Origin: Tigriopus japonicus
Lineage: Eukaryota > Arthropoda > Copepoda > Harpacticoida > Harpacticidae
NCBI GenBank assembly: GCA_010645155.1
Contig: CM021319.1
Location: 7,695,130 to 7,759,129, forward strand
Length of the DNA stretch: 64,000 nt
Direction: 5' to 3'
In this document: piece by piece, positions 10,748-21,800 of the stretch
Numbering within the stretch: the stretch's first letter is position 1
How the letters are laid out: every line of letters begins with the position of its first letter
Translations under genes and position numbers: made by a program
Notes under the pieces: generated by a model
Told to the model about the DNA's origin: nothing
Databases searched by the model: none
What the model saw: only the letters and a program-made list of their open reading frames with translations

Positions 10748-11567
10748 TTAGTTTGGATTATTTCTTTGGGCTACCACTCTGTTGATGATGCTTTGCCGAT
10801 CCAGACCTTTAGGACGCGATCCACGAACCATGGCTGGGATTTCCAAACACACCAAAGTGTCTTTACCCTTGTTTCGGAAAAGACGATCCACACTAAATTC
10901 GGTTTCGCACTGATTCACCTCGGCCAAGCTGTTTGCGGACAAAATCTTCCAAAAAGTTAAAACGTTCACCTAAAATTCAACGGGAAAAAATATTTAAGAA
11001 TCCATTTTCTTCCATTTTCTTTAGCTTTTGTCTGAAAACTTACATTGGGTGCGACTGTAGGTACTTGCAGTTTGGAACAGAAGCAAAACTCTTGATCTGG
11101 CAAGATGGCGACTTCAGGTTGGCATTGAGGGGTCAAATTAGCACAACCGTCCAGGGTGATGTCACAAAAAGGAGAAAAGATGTCGACGAGAATGTTTAGT
11201 TTTCCGTGAACCGAGTTTTGAAGATACTTGACGGGAGCTGTGATTCCATTGGCCTTTCCAGCAATACAAACTTCCACGGTTTCACCTCTGAATAACGGGT
11301 GGCGTCCACTGGCACGGTTGAACAGTGTCGAAATGGACACGTTATAGATATCAAACTTGTTCCCTAGAATTTTTACAAGTAGCCTCCAGAGAAAATGCTC
11401 AACAAAAAGTTAAAAGTTACATAACTTGAAAATCACTGACCTGGGCAAATCTTATGTTTTGCGGCGATTAAATCTGGAGTCTGAAAGCAACTCGTATCAA
11501 CGGCGGAAGTGAATTTTAGGAGGCCCAAAGAGATTAAGATTATCAACGTACACTTGTTGTTATCCAT
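10748..11567 (-). CDS. Secreted ML-domain (NPC2/MD-2-like) lipid-binding protein
   Basis: Three exons, 11441-11567, 11044-11363 and 10748-10969, in phase; 222 residues. The start gives a clear secretion signal (hydrophobic 8-20, cleavage near SA-VD at 22-23). The ML fold is indicated by an early Cys pair (27, 41), the CIAG segment (75-78), the strongly typical CDITLDGC (109-116) and the FCFCSKLQVPTVAP stretch leading to a Trp and late Cys (170). NPC2-type proteins bind sterols or other lipids in lysosomes or extracellular fluid; arthropods carry many copies with roles in sterol handling, chemosensation or immunity. A basic C-terminal tail of about 30 residues extends past the domain. Which lipid it binds cannot be told from sequence. 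A poly(A) signal lies just downstream at 10681-10686. Confidence 0.85.
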
Positions 11568-12886
11568 CTTTCGGTGTATTTTGTGACTGAATGGTGTTTC
11601 AGCAATGATTCATGTACAACTGATCAGGTTTTGGTTGAAAGGTTTGGTTGCCTGTGGGGTCTTAGAAGACAGTAGGAGACAGAGAGAGATTGAGACGCTT
11701 CCTGTCGTGACTGAATTGCAAACTGGTCTCTACCTATCTGCCCAGTACCACTGCAAATGAACCAATTTCCTACAGCGCGGACAAAGATTTTATCGCAATG
11801 CTACATCAAAATAATCCTTTTTATAATATCATTCTCATCAAACAATCAAGAAGACTCCAACCGCGACGATGCCTGTAACAGGCACGACGTCCGGCATTTG
11901 CAATAAATCTAGCATCTTTAGAATCTGGTTCTAGTCATAAGTCGATCACATTGGTCTGTGTAATGTACGATTTGCCCGCTTCCCCATTTTTTGCGATCGT
12001 GTGAACTTCGAGCTGACTAATAGATGCGCGTCTGAACCTTGACATATGATGCTCTTGTCCCCTCTGATTTCAGCGGATAGTTGGCGCCTTTTTCTTAATT
12101 TACTAGCCAGTGGCGCCCTCACAGTGTATTTAAAATTTCGTAATCGCCTGGAAAATGGTTTCAAAAGTCATCAAATGGAATAAATGATAGTAGAGTAAAA
12201 TAGAAGTAGAACATGACGGTGTTCTCTGAAATTTATTATTGAGGCTGAACCCAACCAGTTTCAGTGATGAGAACTGGTTTTTGGTACATTAGTCAAAATC
12301 TTTACTTTGACTAGTGGTATGAGACCGTAGGAAGTAAAAGTGTCTTTTGAGTCTTCTTTTGGTTTTCAAATTGTTTATCGTTAAGCAAAGCTCATGGTAT
12401 TTCATAATATTAACATACGTGAGTGCTAAACATGCAAAAATACAAAATAACTCTTGAAATTAAAAGTTCTAGATTTTTGAAAACGCTCATATTCGTCACT
12501 TTGGCCGTGATCCTCGGGTCCTTTGGTTTGCTGCATGATCAATAAAACAACAGAGTGACCAACATTGCCACCCGCAAAACTCTAAAATTTCACAAATCCT
12601 ACAACATCCATCCCAAAACAAGATTAAACATTTTCAAACCATCACCATGATAATTCAAATCAGTTTTGATCGTCATCATTTCATTCATAATCATTTTCAC
12701 CTACTTCGTTTCCATCCTTTGCCCGATTCAATATCCCTTAGCTAATCTCAAACTGGTCACCCCTCGTATTGTCCGCCAACGAAAAACTAAGAACGGCTTA
12801 GTTTGAACGGCAATCGCGCTTTTCATGTCCCGGATTCTGTCCTTCGTCCTGATGGATCCGCCTCAATCCACCCATCGCTGAGGATC
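11568..12886. other. Intergenic between ML gene and trithorax
   Basis: Divergent flank: 5' side of the ML gene (minus) and of trx (plus). AT-rich from 12180 to 12780. No supported open frame, RNA gene or repeat. The trx promoter and 5' UTR must lie here or further upstream. Confidence 0.4.
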
Positions 12887-15800
12887 ATGTCCCTTCGGAG
12901 CGGTAAATCCACTTTTCCGGGCCGTCAAGGGCCGCGGGCGGGTCGTCAACGGGTCCGCCAATCTCACGGGGGTGGGTCCACTCCGTCTCGGGATCCGCCC
13001 ATCGAGGTGCGGGAGGCGTGGGAGCTGCAGAACCGATTGGCCGATGGATTGCTCGTATTTCGTGGGCTCTTTAACCTGGCCGGATGTGAATCCGACGAGG
13101 ATTGCCTGGGATTTCGACCCCCGGACCATCCGGGAGGTCCATTTGAAGCGGTTGGACCTCGTTGGGATGGGGTGAAAGACCAAAGAGGCCCGGACAGAAA
13201 AGGTCGACTCCCTCGGAGGTCCGGTTGGCCCAAGTCAGCAACGCGGGTTGATGATAAGGTGAGGCGGAAGGACATTTGAAAATGATGTCGATATTCTATG
13301 GAAAATGTTTCGATGTTTTTTGTGGCTTATCCGCTGAGCCAATGATCGAAACAGTGAGAGATTGACTGGGGGTTAAATCAAAGTAAGATAAAGGGTGAAG
13401 CGGAACAATCGAAAAACATGAGCTCACATCAGTTTAATTCAGTTGAAAGAAATATGGATAAGTTGAGAAATCACGCTTACGAATATGTGCGGGTGTAACA
13501 CATTCAACATTTGGTTCTCGACGGCTGTAATAAATGAGGTCGAGACATAGATCTAAAATCTTATCGCATGAATTCATGTGTCCAAGATGAGAAACGTTAA
13601 ACGATTAGTGCTCTTAAACTGAATATTATAAACCCGCCAATGTCCAAAGCCTATTTCTTTGGTCGTATCCAAAATGACGAACAAAACACTTTAATGAACT
13701 GATTGAAGGAAACTGCAGTCCTAAATAGCTATACGCTTCTGAAAACAAGCTGAAGTTCGTGTCCCCGTTTGTCTAAGTGAACTAAAGGTAGAAGTTTTTT
13801 TAATCAAATTTACCCGTTTCAGCCCACCGCTGCTAGTTCAAAGAAAAAGCGGCCATCTCACGAAATCCAGACAACGGTTGCTGAAGAGTTCACGCCCCCT
13901 GTTCAAACTAAACGATCGCGACGAAGTGGCGAATCCAGCCGTTCAATCACACCCGTTCCCCGGAAACGCCCCTCTGCCATTTCTCGCGAAGTCACGCCCC
14001 AAACTAGTCGGGCTTCGAGTCGTACCCCTAGTAATCAATCAACCGGTAGTCGAGCTTCAACGCCCATTAAAAATCAACGTCGGAGTGTGCGAACACCCAA
14101 ACCGAAACGTCGAGATGACGAAATTCATTCCATCCCAATGTCCAGCAACGTGATTGCTTCGAAAGTCAAACCTACACGAGGAGAGGCTCATAAGAATGAT
14201 GATCAACATGAAGACGAGGAGGAAAATGAGGAAGAAGAAGAGGAGGATGAGAGTGAAGAGGATTCTGTCATGTCAAACGAATCTGAGTCGCTTGATGCCA
14301 TTCAAGCCCGTCAAACAGATCCTGGAAGCAAATCTCGGCTTCTAATCCGGCCTTCAAAGTTGGGTGGATTTGGCCAGTCATCCACCTTATTTGGTGCTCC
14401 TGCCAATTCTTTCTTGTCTACCGAAAACAAGTCTTCAAATGCGGTTGGATTCGGCCCGGCAAAAACTAGCCGATTGTTTGAAACCTCCGCTGCCGATCTC
14501 ATCGTCGAAGGAAAGCGACAGTGGAAGCCCTCGATCAAAGTGCAGGAAGCCACTTCCTTTTCGGATCTTTCGGGTAATTTGATCAAGAAATCCATTACAA
14601 AATATGCCGACGCTGTGGCCAAAGGCGCCTCCTCACTGGACTTGGATACCGGCAACGACGACGAACGATCTGATGAGAGTCAATCGCAAGAAATGCAACA
14701 GAAGATTCAGCGTATTTTGGCTTCCCAGTGGGACTCCCGATTGCGAAAAGTGGATAATAAGTTCTTGAAGACGACTCGAGTCTCGACCGACGCAGCTCAG
14801 TCCTCATCGTCATATGTGAAGCCACCGCTGCTTCGAAAATCACAACTTGAACTGAACCAAGTTTTGCTGGAGAGCATGAGGACACCCAGTCAACAAATCC
14901 AGTTTTATGAGGCTATCCAACAATCGATGCAAAATGCGGATAAGACGCCGCCTAAGCTTCTTAGCGAAGCCAGCAATCCTGGTAATGGAATGATTAATTT
15001 TACTTTTACTTTTGTTTTACTAACAAGAATGCGACTTAATTGTTTATTTAGCTGGAACTGCCCTTGTGGAGGAGACTAGTCCTCGGAAGACGGATTCTGA
15101 GAAAACCAGCCCATCCAAGCAATCGAATCGGATGCCAGGAAACATAGTTTGTGGCATTTGCGGGGCCGTCCGATACTATGCGTTTATTCTTCAAGCCAAA
15201 AAATTCGGAACCTTCAGTTGTGAGCCCTGTCGAAAATTTATTTCAAAGACCATTCGCCGAGCCACTCAAGAACAGAACTGCGAGATCCAATGTGTCTCTG
15301 GCAAAGGTAATTGATTCCTTTTCCATTTGGTTTTGGGCGATTATACTGAAGGGGTTTCTCGTTTGTCATAGGCAAATGTGTGGTGCCGCCGGTTATCCGA
15401 GGTTCCAGAAAAAAGAACAACGGAAATGATGTGCGATGTCAGGCGTGTTGGCTTAAACTTTGTCTTATTGGTTATAACTTGGAAAATGGTCTCTACGACC
15501 GACTTCGAGAACATTTGCCAAAAGTTATTCAGAAGCAATTGCCGACCGCAAATCAGAAGAAACACCAGGATAACAACCCTTTGCTACCTCATCGGGGAGA
15601 AATTCTCGAGTTCAATCGACAGGTTCCACTATCACGCCCACTTTTCGATGGTTTTGGAGGAGATAGCTCGAGCTCAGATCACCAACTCTCTCTGAAGTCT
15701 CGTATCTTGAGTGAAGGCATGGAATCTTCAGGGCAAAAGAAAATGAATGATCGAAGTGTCATGAATAATGGAGAGATCGATGAGTCCACTCAAAAAGGAG

Positions 15801-18800
15801 GCTCGGGAAAAAATAATAAGAGTAATCATGTCATCCATGAGCGATTACCCAATGGATGGACCAAGAAAGCTGTGAAGAGACTTACCGGTAAGACCACTGA
15901 AAACCTTCAACGCAATTAAGAACCATAATTAACTTTCGAATGACTATTTCAGGTGAGCAAATTGGCAAGTGGGATATGTACCTGATTACCCCAGATCAAA
16001 AGATCTTGAAATCCCCGTCTGACCTGAAACTGTACATTGCCAAGTCTGGCTCGGTGATTGATTCCAATATTATCAACTTTGCTCTGCCCAAGAAAACAGC
16101 CAAAGTGGATAAAGCGTTGAAGAAAAGTGCCGAAAGTGCTGCTTCCTCTTCAGTGGACTTAAAAACATCGACAGAAAAAGAGCAGATCGATCCGAACTCG
16201 GACAAACAATCTAACATCAATAGTGCCATGAAATCTCCAGCTCCAGTTGCCACCACTTCTGATCAAAAGTCTCAACAATCTGTTGATGGTGATGATTCAT
16301 TGTCAACCTCATTGCCAAGTCGAAGCTCAAAACGGCAAAGCAAAACACCTCTGAAGTATGTGAAAGATCTTGGTGATTTCAAGGAGACGAAAGTGAAGCC
16401 CAATCGTACGGTTCTGTCAGAATCTACCGCCTCTCTGGACGAATCTCTTGAAATTGAGAATGAGGATGAAGAACTCTCATCACCCGATGGACACAGCCCC
16501 AATCAAGCCCATTTCAGTGGGCCCAGTGCGAGGAAAAGTCTCCCTGATATCACGACTATTGGTGTCGGGACGTTTTCTATTGACAAGGATACAGTACGAA
16601 CTCTATCGTCCTCGGGATCTTTGGCAGATCTGCGCTTCAAAACTTGCAAGCGCACTGTAGCGTGTAAGAAGTGCGACAACTGCATGAAGAAAGACTGTAT
16701 GAGATGTATGTATTGTTTAGACCGAAAGAAACATGGCGGAAAAGGGAACTTGAAGAAAGTGTGCTTGGAGAGGAAATGTGAACAGCCAGTGATGCCGGGT
16801 CTTCCGGCTATGTCCACCTTCAAAAGCTCTCCTGACGTCAAACGTTCTTATGTCCGAGTGGCTACAGCCGTGGCCACCAAATCGGCCCCGCCTCCCATTC
16901 CACTTGATGAGGATGCCAATCACAGTCATCCGTATTTTTCTCCTTTGGATGAATCCTTGGACCCCGGTGAACCACCAGAAACGACGCCTATAGATTTTGA
17001 GGACGAGGACTCGACAAACTACAGCACCTCCATTGAGCCTCGAGAATCACAAGCTAATTCGATCCTTCCTGCAGAAGCGAGACCCAGAGAGGAAAGTGAC
17101 GAGAAACCAGGACTATCATACGCTGGACTAATCGCCACAGCCATTGACGATCTTCCAGGAAAGCGGGCCACTCTTCAGATGATCTACCAGTACATCATGG
17201 ATCGGTGGCCTTTCTATCGGACAAATCGTCCTTGTTGGCAGAACTCCATTCGTCACAATTTGAGTCTTCATAAGGAGTTTGAAAAGGGAGAGAAAGAAGG
17301 CAAAGCCAGTTATTGGCAATTCGCGGAAGGTGCGGATGTCTCCGACCTCACTTCGCGAAAACATCCTGCCCGAGAATTCAAACAAATACGGGATCAAGCT
17401 CAAAAAGAGACCAAACAACAAGTCACCGAAGGGACAGCAGGAACTTTAACCGTCAACACGCCCACAAAAATAAGCTCTCCTTCGCTGACTCAAGTGCCAA
17501 AGCCAACTGCCCCTCAACCTTCCAAGAAGGCCTCTCAAAGCTTGGAGGATTTTTTGGCCATTGGTCTAGATCCATCTACAGAAAGAAATCAACCCGTGCA
17601 AGTGCTTTCCGCCATTGATCAAGAACCTGCGTTTTCTATTCCGTCTCAAACTAATTTGGATCAGGGCTCGAACATTCCCGTCTCTGAATCTGATATCGAT
17701 GTTCCAATTCCTCCCAGCATATCACAATTCAAAGCAGCCCAACCACCAGTAACAGTTCCGTCATCCGGTGTTTCTAGAAGTGCAAAAGAGCTCACCACAA
17801 CCGGAGACAACTCGAACAATTCTTTTTTGGGGACAATGGACTATTGGGAACAGTACGATCCATTGGAAGTGGGCGAAAATGGTCAATGTGTCATCACCAC
17901 TGAGGATCTTCCTGTGGAAGCTATTTGCTTTTTATGCGGCTCGGCGGGTCAAGAGGCATTTATCTTCTGCCACGCCTGTTGTGAACCCTATCATCCATTC
18001 TGTCTAACAACGCCCGAATTGCCGCAAAGTGCAGAAGCCGAGAAAGATTGGGTTTGTCGTCGGTGTGCCATTTGTCAGATTTGTGGGAACCCCAACGGTC
18101 AACCCTTACGATGTGATCAATGTACAAAGGCGTTTCACTCAGAGTGTCTCCAGCCTAATCAGCGAAACACTTTCGGCCGCAACGATGGATGGGTAAGTTA
18201 GATTTTGAAGGTTTCATTGACTGTGGTTAAAGATCTGTTTTACTTTCAGACCTGTTTCCAATGCCTTCGCTGTGCATCATGTTATAAATCGGATGTGTCC
18301 CACTATCTCGAGGGATCTCCTCTCTGTTCGACTTGTTGCCTTCAGAAGAAGCAAGGCAGTTTCTGTCCTCTATGTCAAGGATGTTACGATGACAATGATT
18401 ACGAAACGCGGATGATGGAGTGTGCCAATTGTGGAGGATGGGTGCATGCCAAATGTGAAGGAGTGGATGCGGAGAAATACCAAATCCTCAGCTACCTACC
18501 CGACAACGTTGAATACGTTTGCAAGTAAGAAAAAAAAACTGGGTTTCACTGAGTACATTAGATGGAGCACCGGAGATATAAATGTGCGATCGATAAGATA
18601 GAATTAAGATACATGTGTATTTTTTAAGTGGTGTGGTGTTATGTCACTCGATCTGTCCATGGATGTTGTGTACATGAGCGTTTTAGAACTAGACCTATAC
18701 ATTTTCGCGATGATCGTCTAACTTGATTTCAATCAAAGAGGGAATTGTTCCCATATTTTAGGTGTGCGGCTCCCAAACTAATCGAGAAGTCATCCTCTCA

Positions 18801-21800
18801 AAGTGGGATGATCGTGGGTGAGCCCAACCAAATGACGAAGAATCCGGCGAACTCTTCGCCTTTGGGACTTTTGGGCCACACCAAGGCCACACCCGTCAAC
18901 CAAGACGATCAACAAGCCCCATCTCCTTTGCCTCCATTCCATAAAGAATTTCACACCTTCATCACTCAACCCCTCTTGCTCAATCCTCCTGAGAGACCAA
19001 TTGAAACTGAGGTTTATGACGATATCTTTGTGAACCAAGGAGAAGTTGCTGGTGGAGCAATAACAACTACGACGGCGCCAAGTGTCTCATGAGTGAAAAG
19101 ATAATCCCTCAGTCAATCCAAAATAAACGATGGGATTGTGAGATGAAGAAGTGACGTAACACCACTACTGGTTGTCGACGCTTGTGTTGTCGGCAGGTTA
19201 CTAAAACAATTTGTGTTTTTTTTAGTTGCTAGATTTAGATTTCCATTACAAATTTCTATTGTCGCGTCGCAAAGTTCTTGTTATATCTAGAATTCAGAAC
19301 TCATTGGGAAATAAAGTTCCATGACGGGAAAAACTTTGATTTCTCCTCATTATTTTGTTTGGTCATAGTTAAGAAGCAAAACATTCGAATTGTGATCATT
19401 AGACCCTGCTTTCTTGACACGTGATTTTGTTTCAGAAAATGCTTCCAAAGTCCCAACGGAGAAGATAAAGAAGCACCATGGATGCAAGCGGTGAAGGAAG
19501 AACTGAGAGCTGGTCAGATCATCATTCTGGATCATATTCGGCAAGCCAAGTGTGCCAAGCATTTCATGAAAGCCAAGAACAGTTCTGTGATCTCTCAAAG
19601 TGGGTCCAAAAAACCATCTAAAAAGGCTTTCAAAAGGCAATGTAACGGAGATGAAGAAGAAAATCCCTTTGACCGAGTGAAGAAGGCGTTAGATTTTGGC
19701 GTCGTCGAAAACCCGAAACCCAAAGGAAAAGGGACCCCAATGACAAAAATGATGAAGATAAAAGCCCGATATGGTTTACCAGATTGCTCCGTTCAACTGA
19801 CCTCTATCGCCTCAGACCAGTCAAATGATCTCAAAGAGTTGCAATCGTCCAATGATGACGTCAGCATCGACGCCTTCTCTGATCTTGACGATACGGACTT
19901 TGAACTCCTGTTCCCGGAGCTGAAAAAATGTTCTGTTCTTTTGAATGACCTAAAACACCACTCATGGTGGGGATCAAAAGTCCGCTCTAAATTGCACCAA
20001 ATCCGTACGAAAGTGCCAAAAGTGACCGAAGAAAAAACTTCACCAATTTTACCTGCACCTTCTCCTAAGAAGGTTCCTGTCAAACCTCCAACACCTCCGA
20101 AGACCACCCCTACTCACACTCCTCAGAAAGTGGACGAAAGCGAAAGTGTTCAAGAAACTAATAGCCTTCCGAAAGTTCAAAATGAAGACAACGAGGTCCT
20201 GGATTTGGCCAGAGTTATCGAACGAGTGGACTCTGGATGTTATCCCAGTGTCCTCCGATTCCATTTGGACATCAAGAAAGTGATGGAAACTGTGCATATC
20301 CCGGGACCCGCCAAGTACTTGCATCGAAATCAGCTCAAAAAGCAATATGCTCACATCATGAAGGAAGTGTTCCCTTGGTTCGATATTGCCAATCCTTGTG
20401 CTCATTTTGAACCTCTCACCATTCAAGATATGACGGTCAAACCACCTCACCACGATCATGCCTATGCAGATCATGAGCTGAAAACCAAAAAAGAGTCCCA
20501 CCAGAGAGTAGTTGTTGTCCCATTGAATCGACCTTCGTGGAAACGATCAAGTACCCATGTGCAACGAGAAACCGATTTCAGACGATGCCTAATGTGCTCT
20601 CAAGTCGGAGATGATCACCCGGAGAAAGCTGGACGGTTGATATATTACCGGCAGAATGATTGGAACCATATCAATTGCGCTTTATGGTCCTCGGAAGTGT
20701 ATGAAGAGGTGGATGGCTCGTTGCAGAACTTCTCCCAAGCTGTGAGTCGAGGTCAGAAATTGAATTGCACTCAATGTTGGAAGAAAGGTGCGACAGTGGG
20801 ATGTTGCTATGACAATTGCAAGTCCAATTTTCATTTCGTTTGTGGCTTAGTGGATGGAGCAGACTTCAAGGAGGACAAAACCGTATTTTGTCGACATCAC
20901 AAGCATCTCTATCAAGACCAACCCAATTGCTCGTCCTTTAATGTGCAGAGAACCGTTCACATCGATCTGGAGAATGAAACGAGGAAAAAGGTTCGACCAG
21001 TTGATCTTCGAATGGTCCGGGTTTTCAAAGGCTCGATGAAAATTTCGTCCTTGGGCAGAATAACACCGGCATCAGATTCGAAAGGGTCACTTATTCCGGT
21101 AGGCTTAAATTGTCAGCGATGGTTTTGGTCTACAAAGAATCCTTTGAAGCGAACCTTGTATACGTGTACCGTGCGATTAGAAAATCGTCACTCACGCTCT
21201 GAATCAGAATCTTACCATTTGACAGTAGATCATGGAAAAGATCCTGAATGCTCGAAGCAAATCAAGGCGTTCTTCCGAGACATGCAGAGACGACAAGTGG
21301 AAGAAGAAAGGAGAAAGTCGACCGTAATTCTCCCTCCAAGTGCCATCTCCCATGAGTTCCAGGGACTCCGGTTTAAAGATCTCCATCCGGAATGGTTTGA
21401 ATCTGAAGAACCTAGGCCTGAAGTTCAAGAAGATGCCCAAGAAGATGAAATAATTGAAGATGTAGACGTTGAAGAAGCTTCTCCTGAAACAGATGAAAAT
21501 CTCCCCGCTAACTCGAATCCCGCCTCAACATCTTCTGATTCAGCTGCATACAGCAACCAGGAAATGGAGCCCGTTTCTCCTACCAAGAGACTAAACAAAG
21601 CCGTGGGCAACGTTTTGAAACGTACCCCAATCAAATTCCTAGATGACGATCTAGGATTGCCTTTAGACGACGATTTTCCCTTGGAATCAGCCGATAAAGA
21701 CTTAATTTCAGCTATCTTAAGGGATGGTAATTTCGAAGAGGAGCTAGAAGGCCCCAAAGATTCTTCAGTCTCTCAAAATCAACCTCCTGGAGCATCAGTC

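Noticed and set aside
12803..12886. Upstream extension of the first trx exon
   Set aside because: Only a TTG could start it; the ATG at 12887 sits directly before the menin-binding-like motif.
16635..18192. Forkhead segment as a separate FOX gene wrongly fused to trx
   Set aside because: CXXC, forkhead and PHD1-2 are encoded in one continuous frame without any intron or stop between them.
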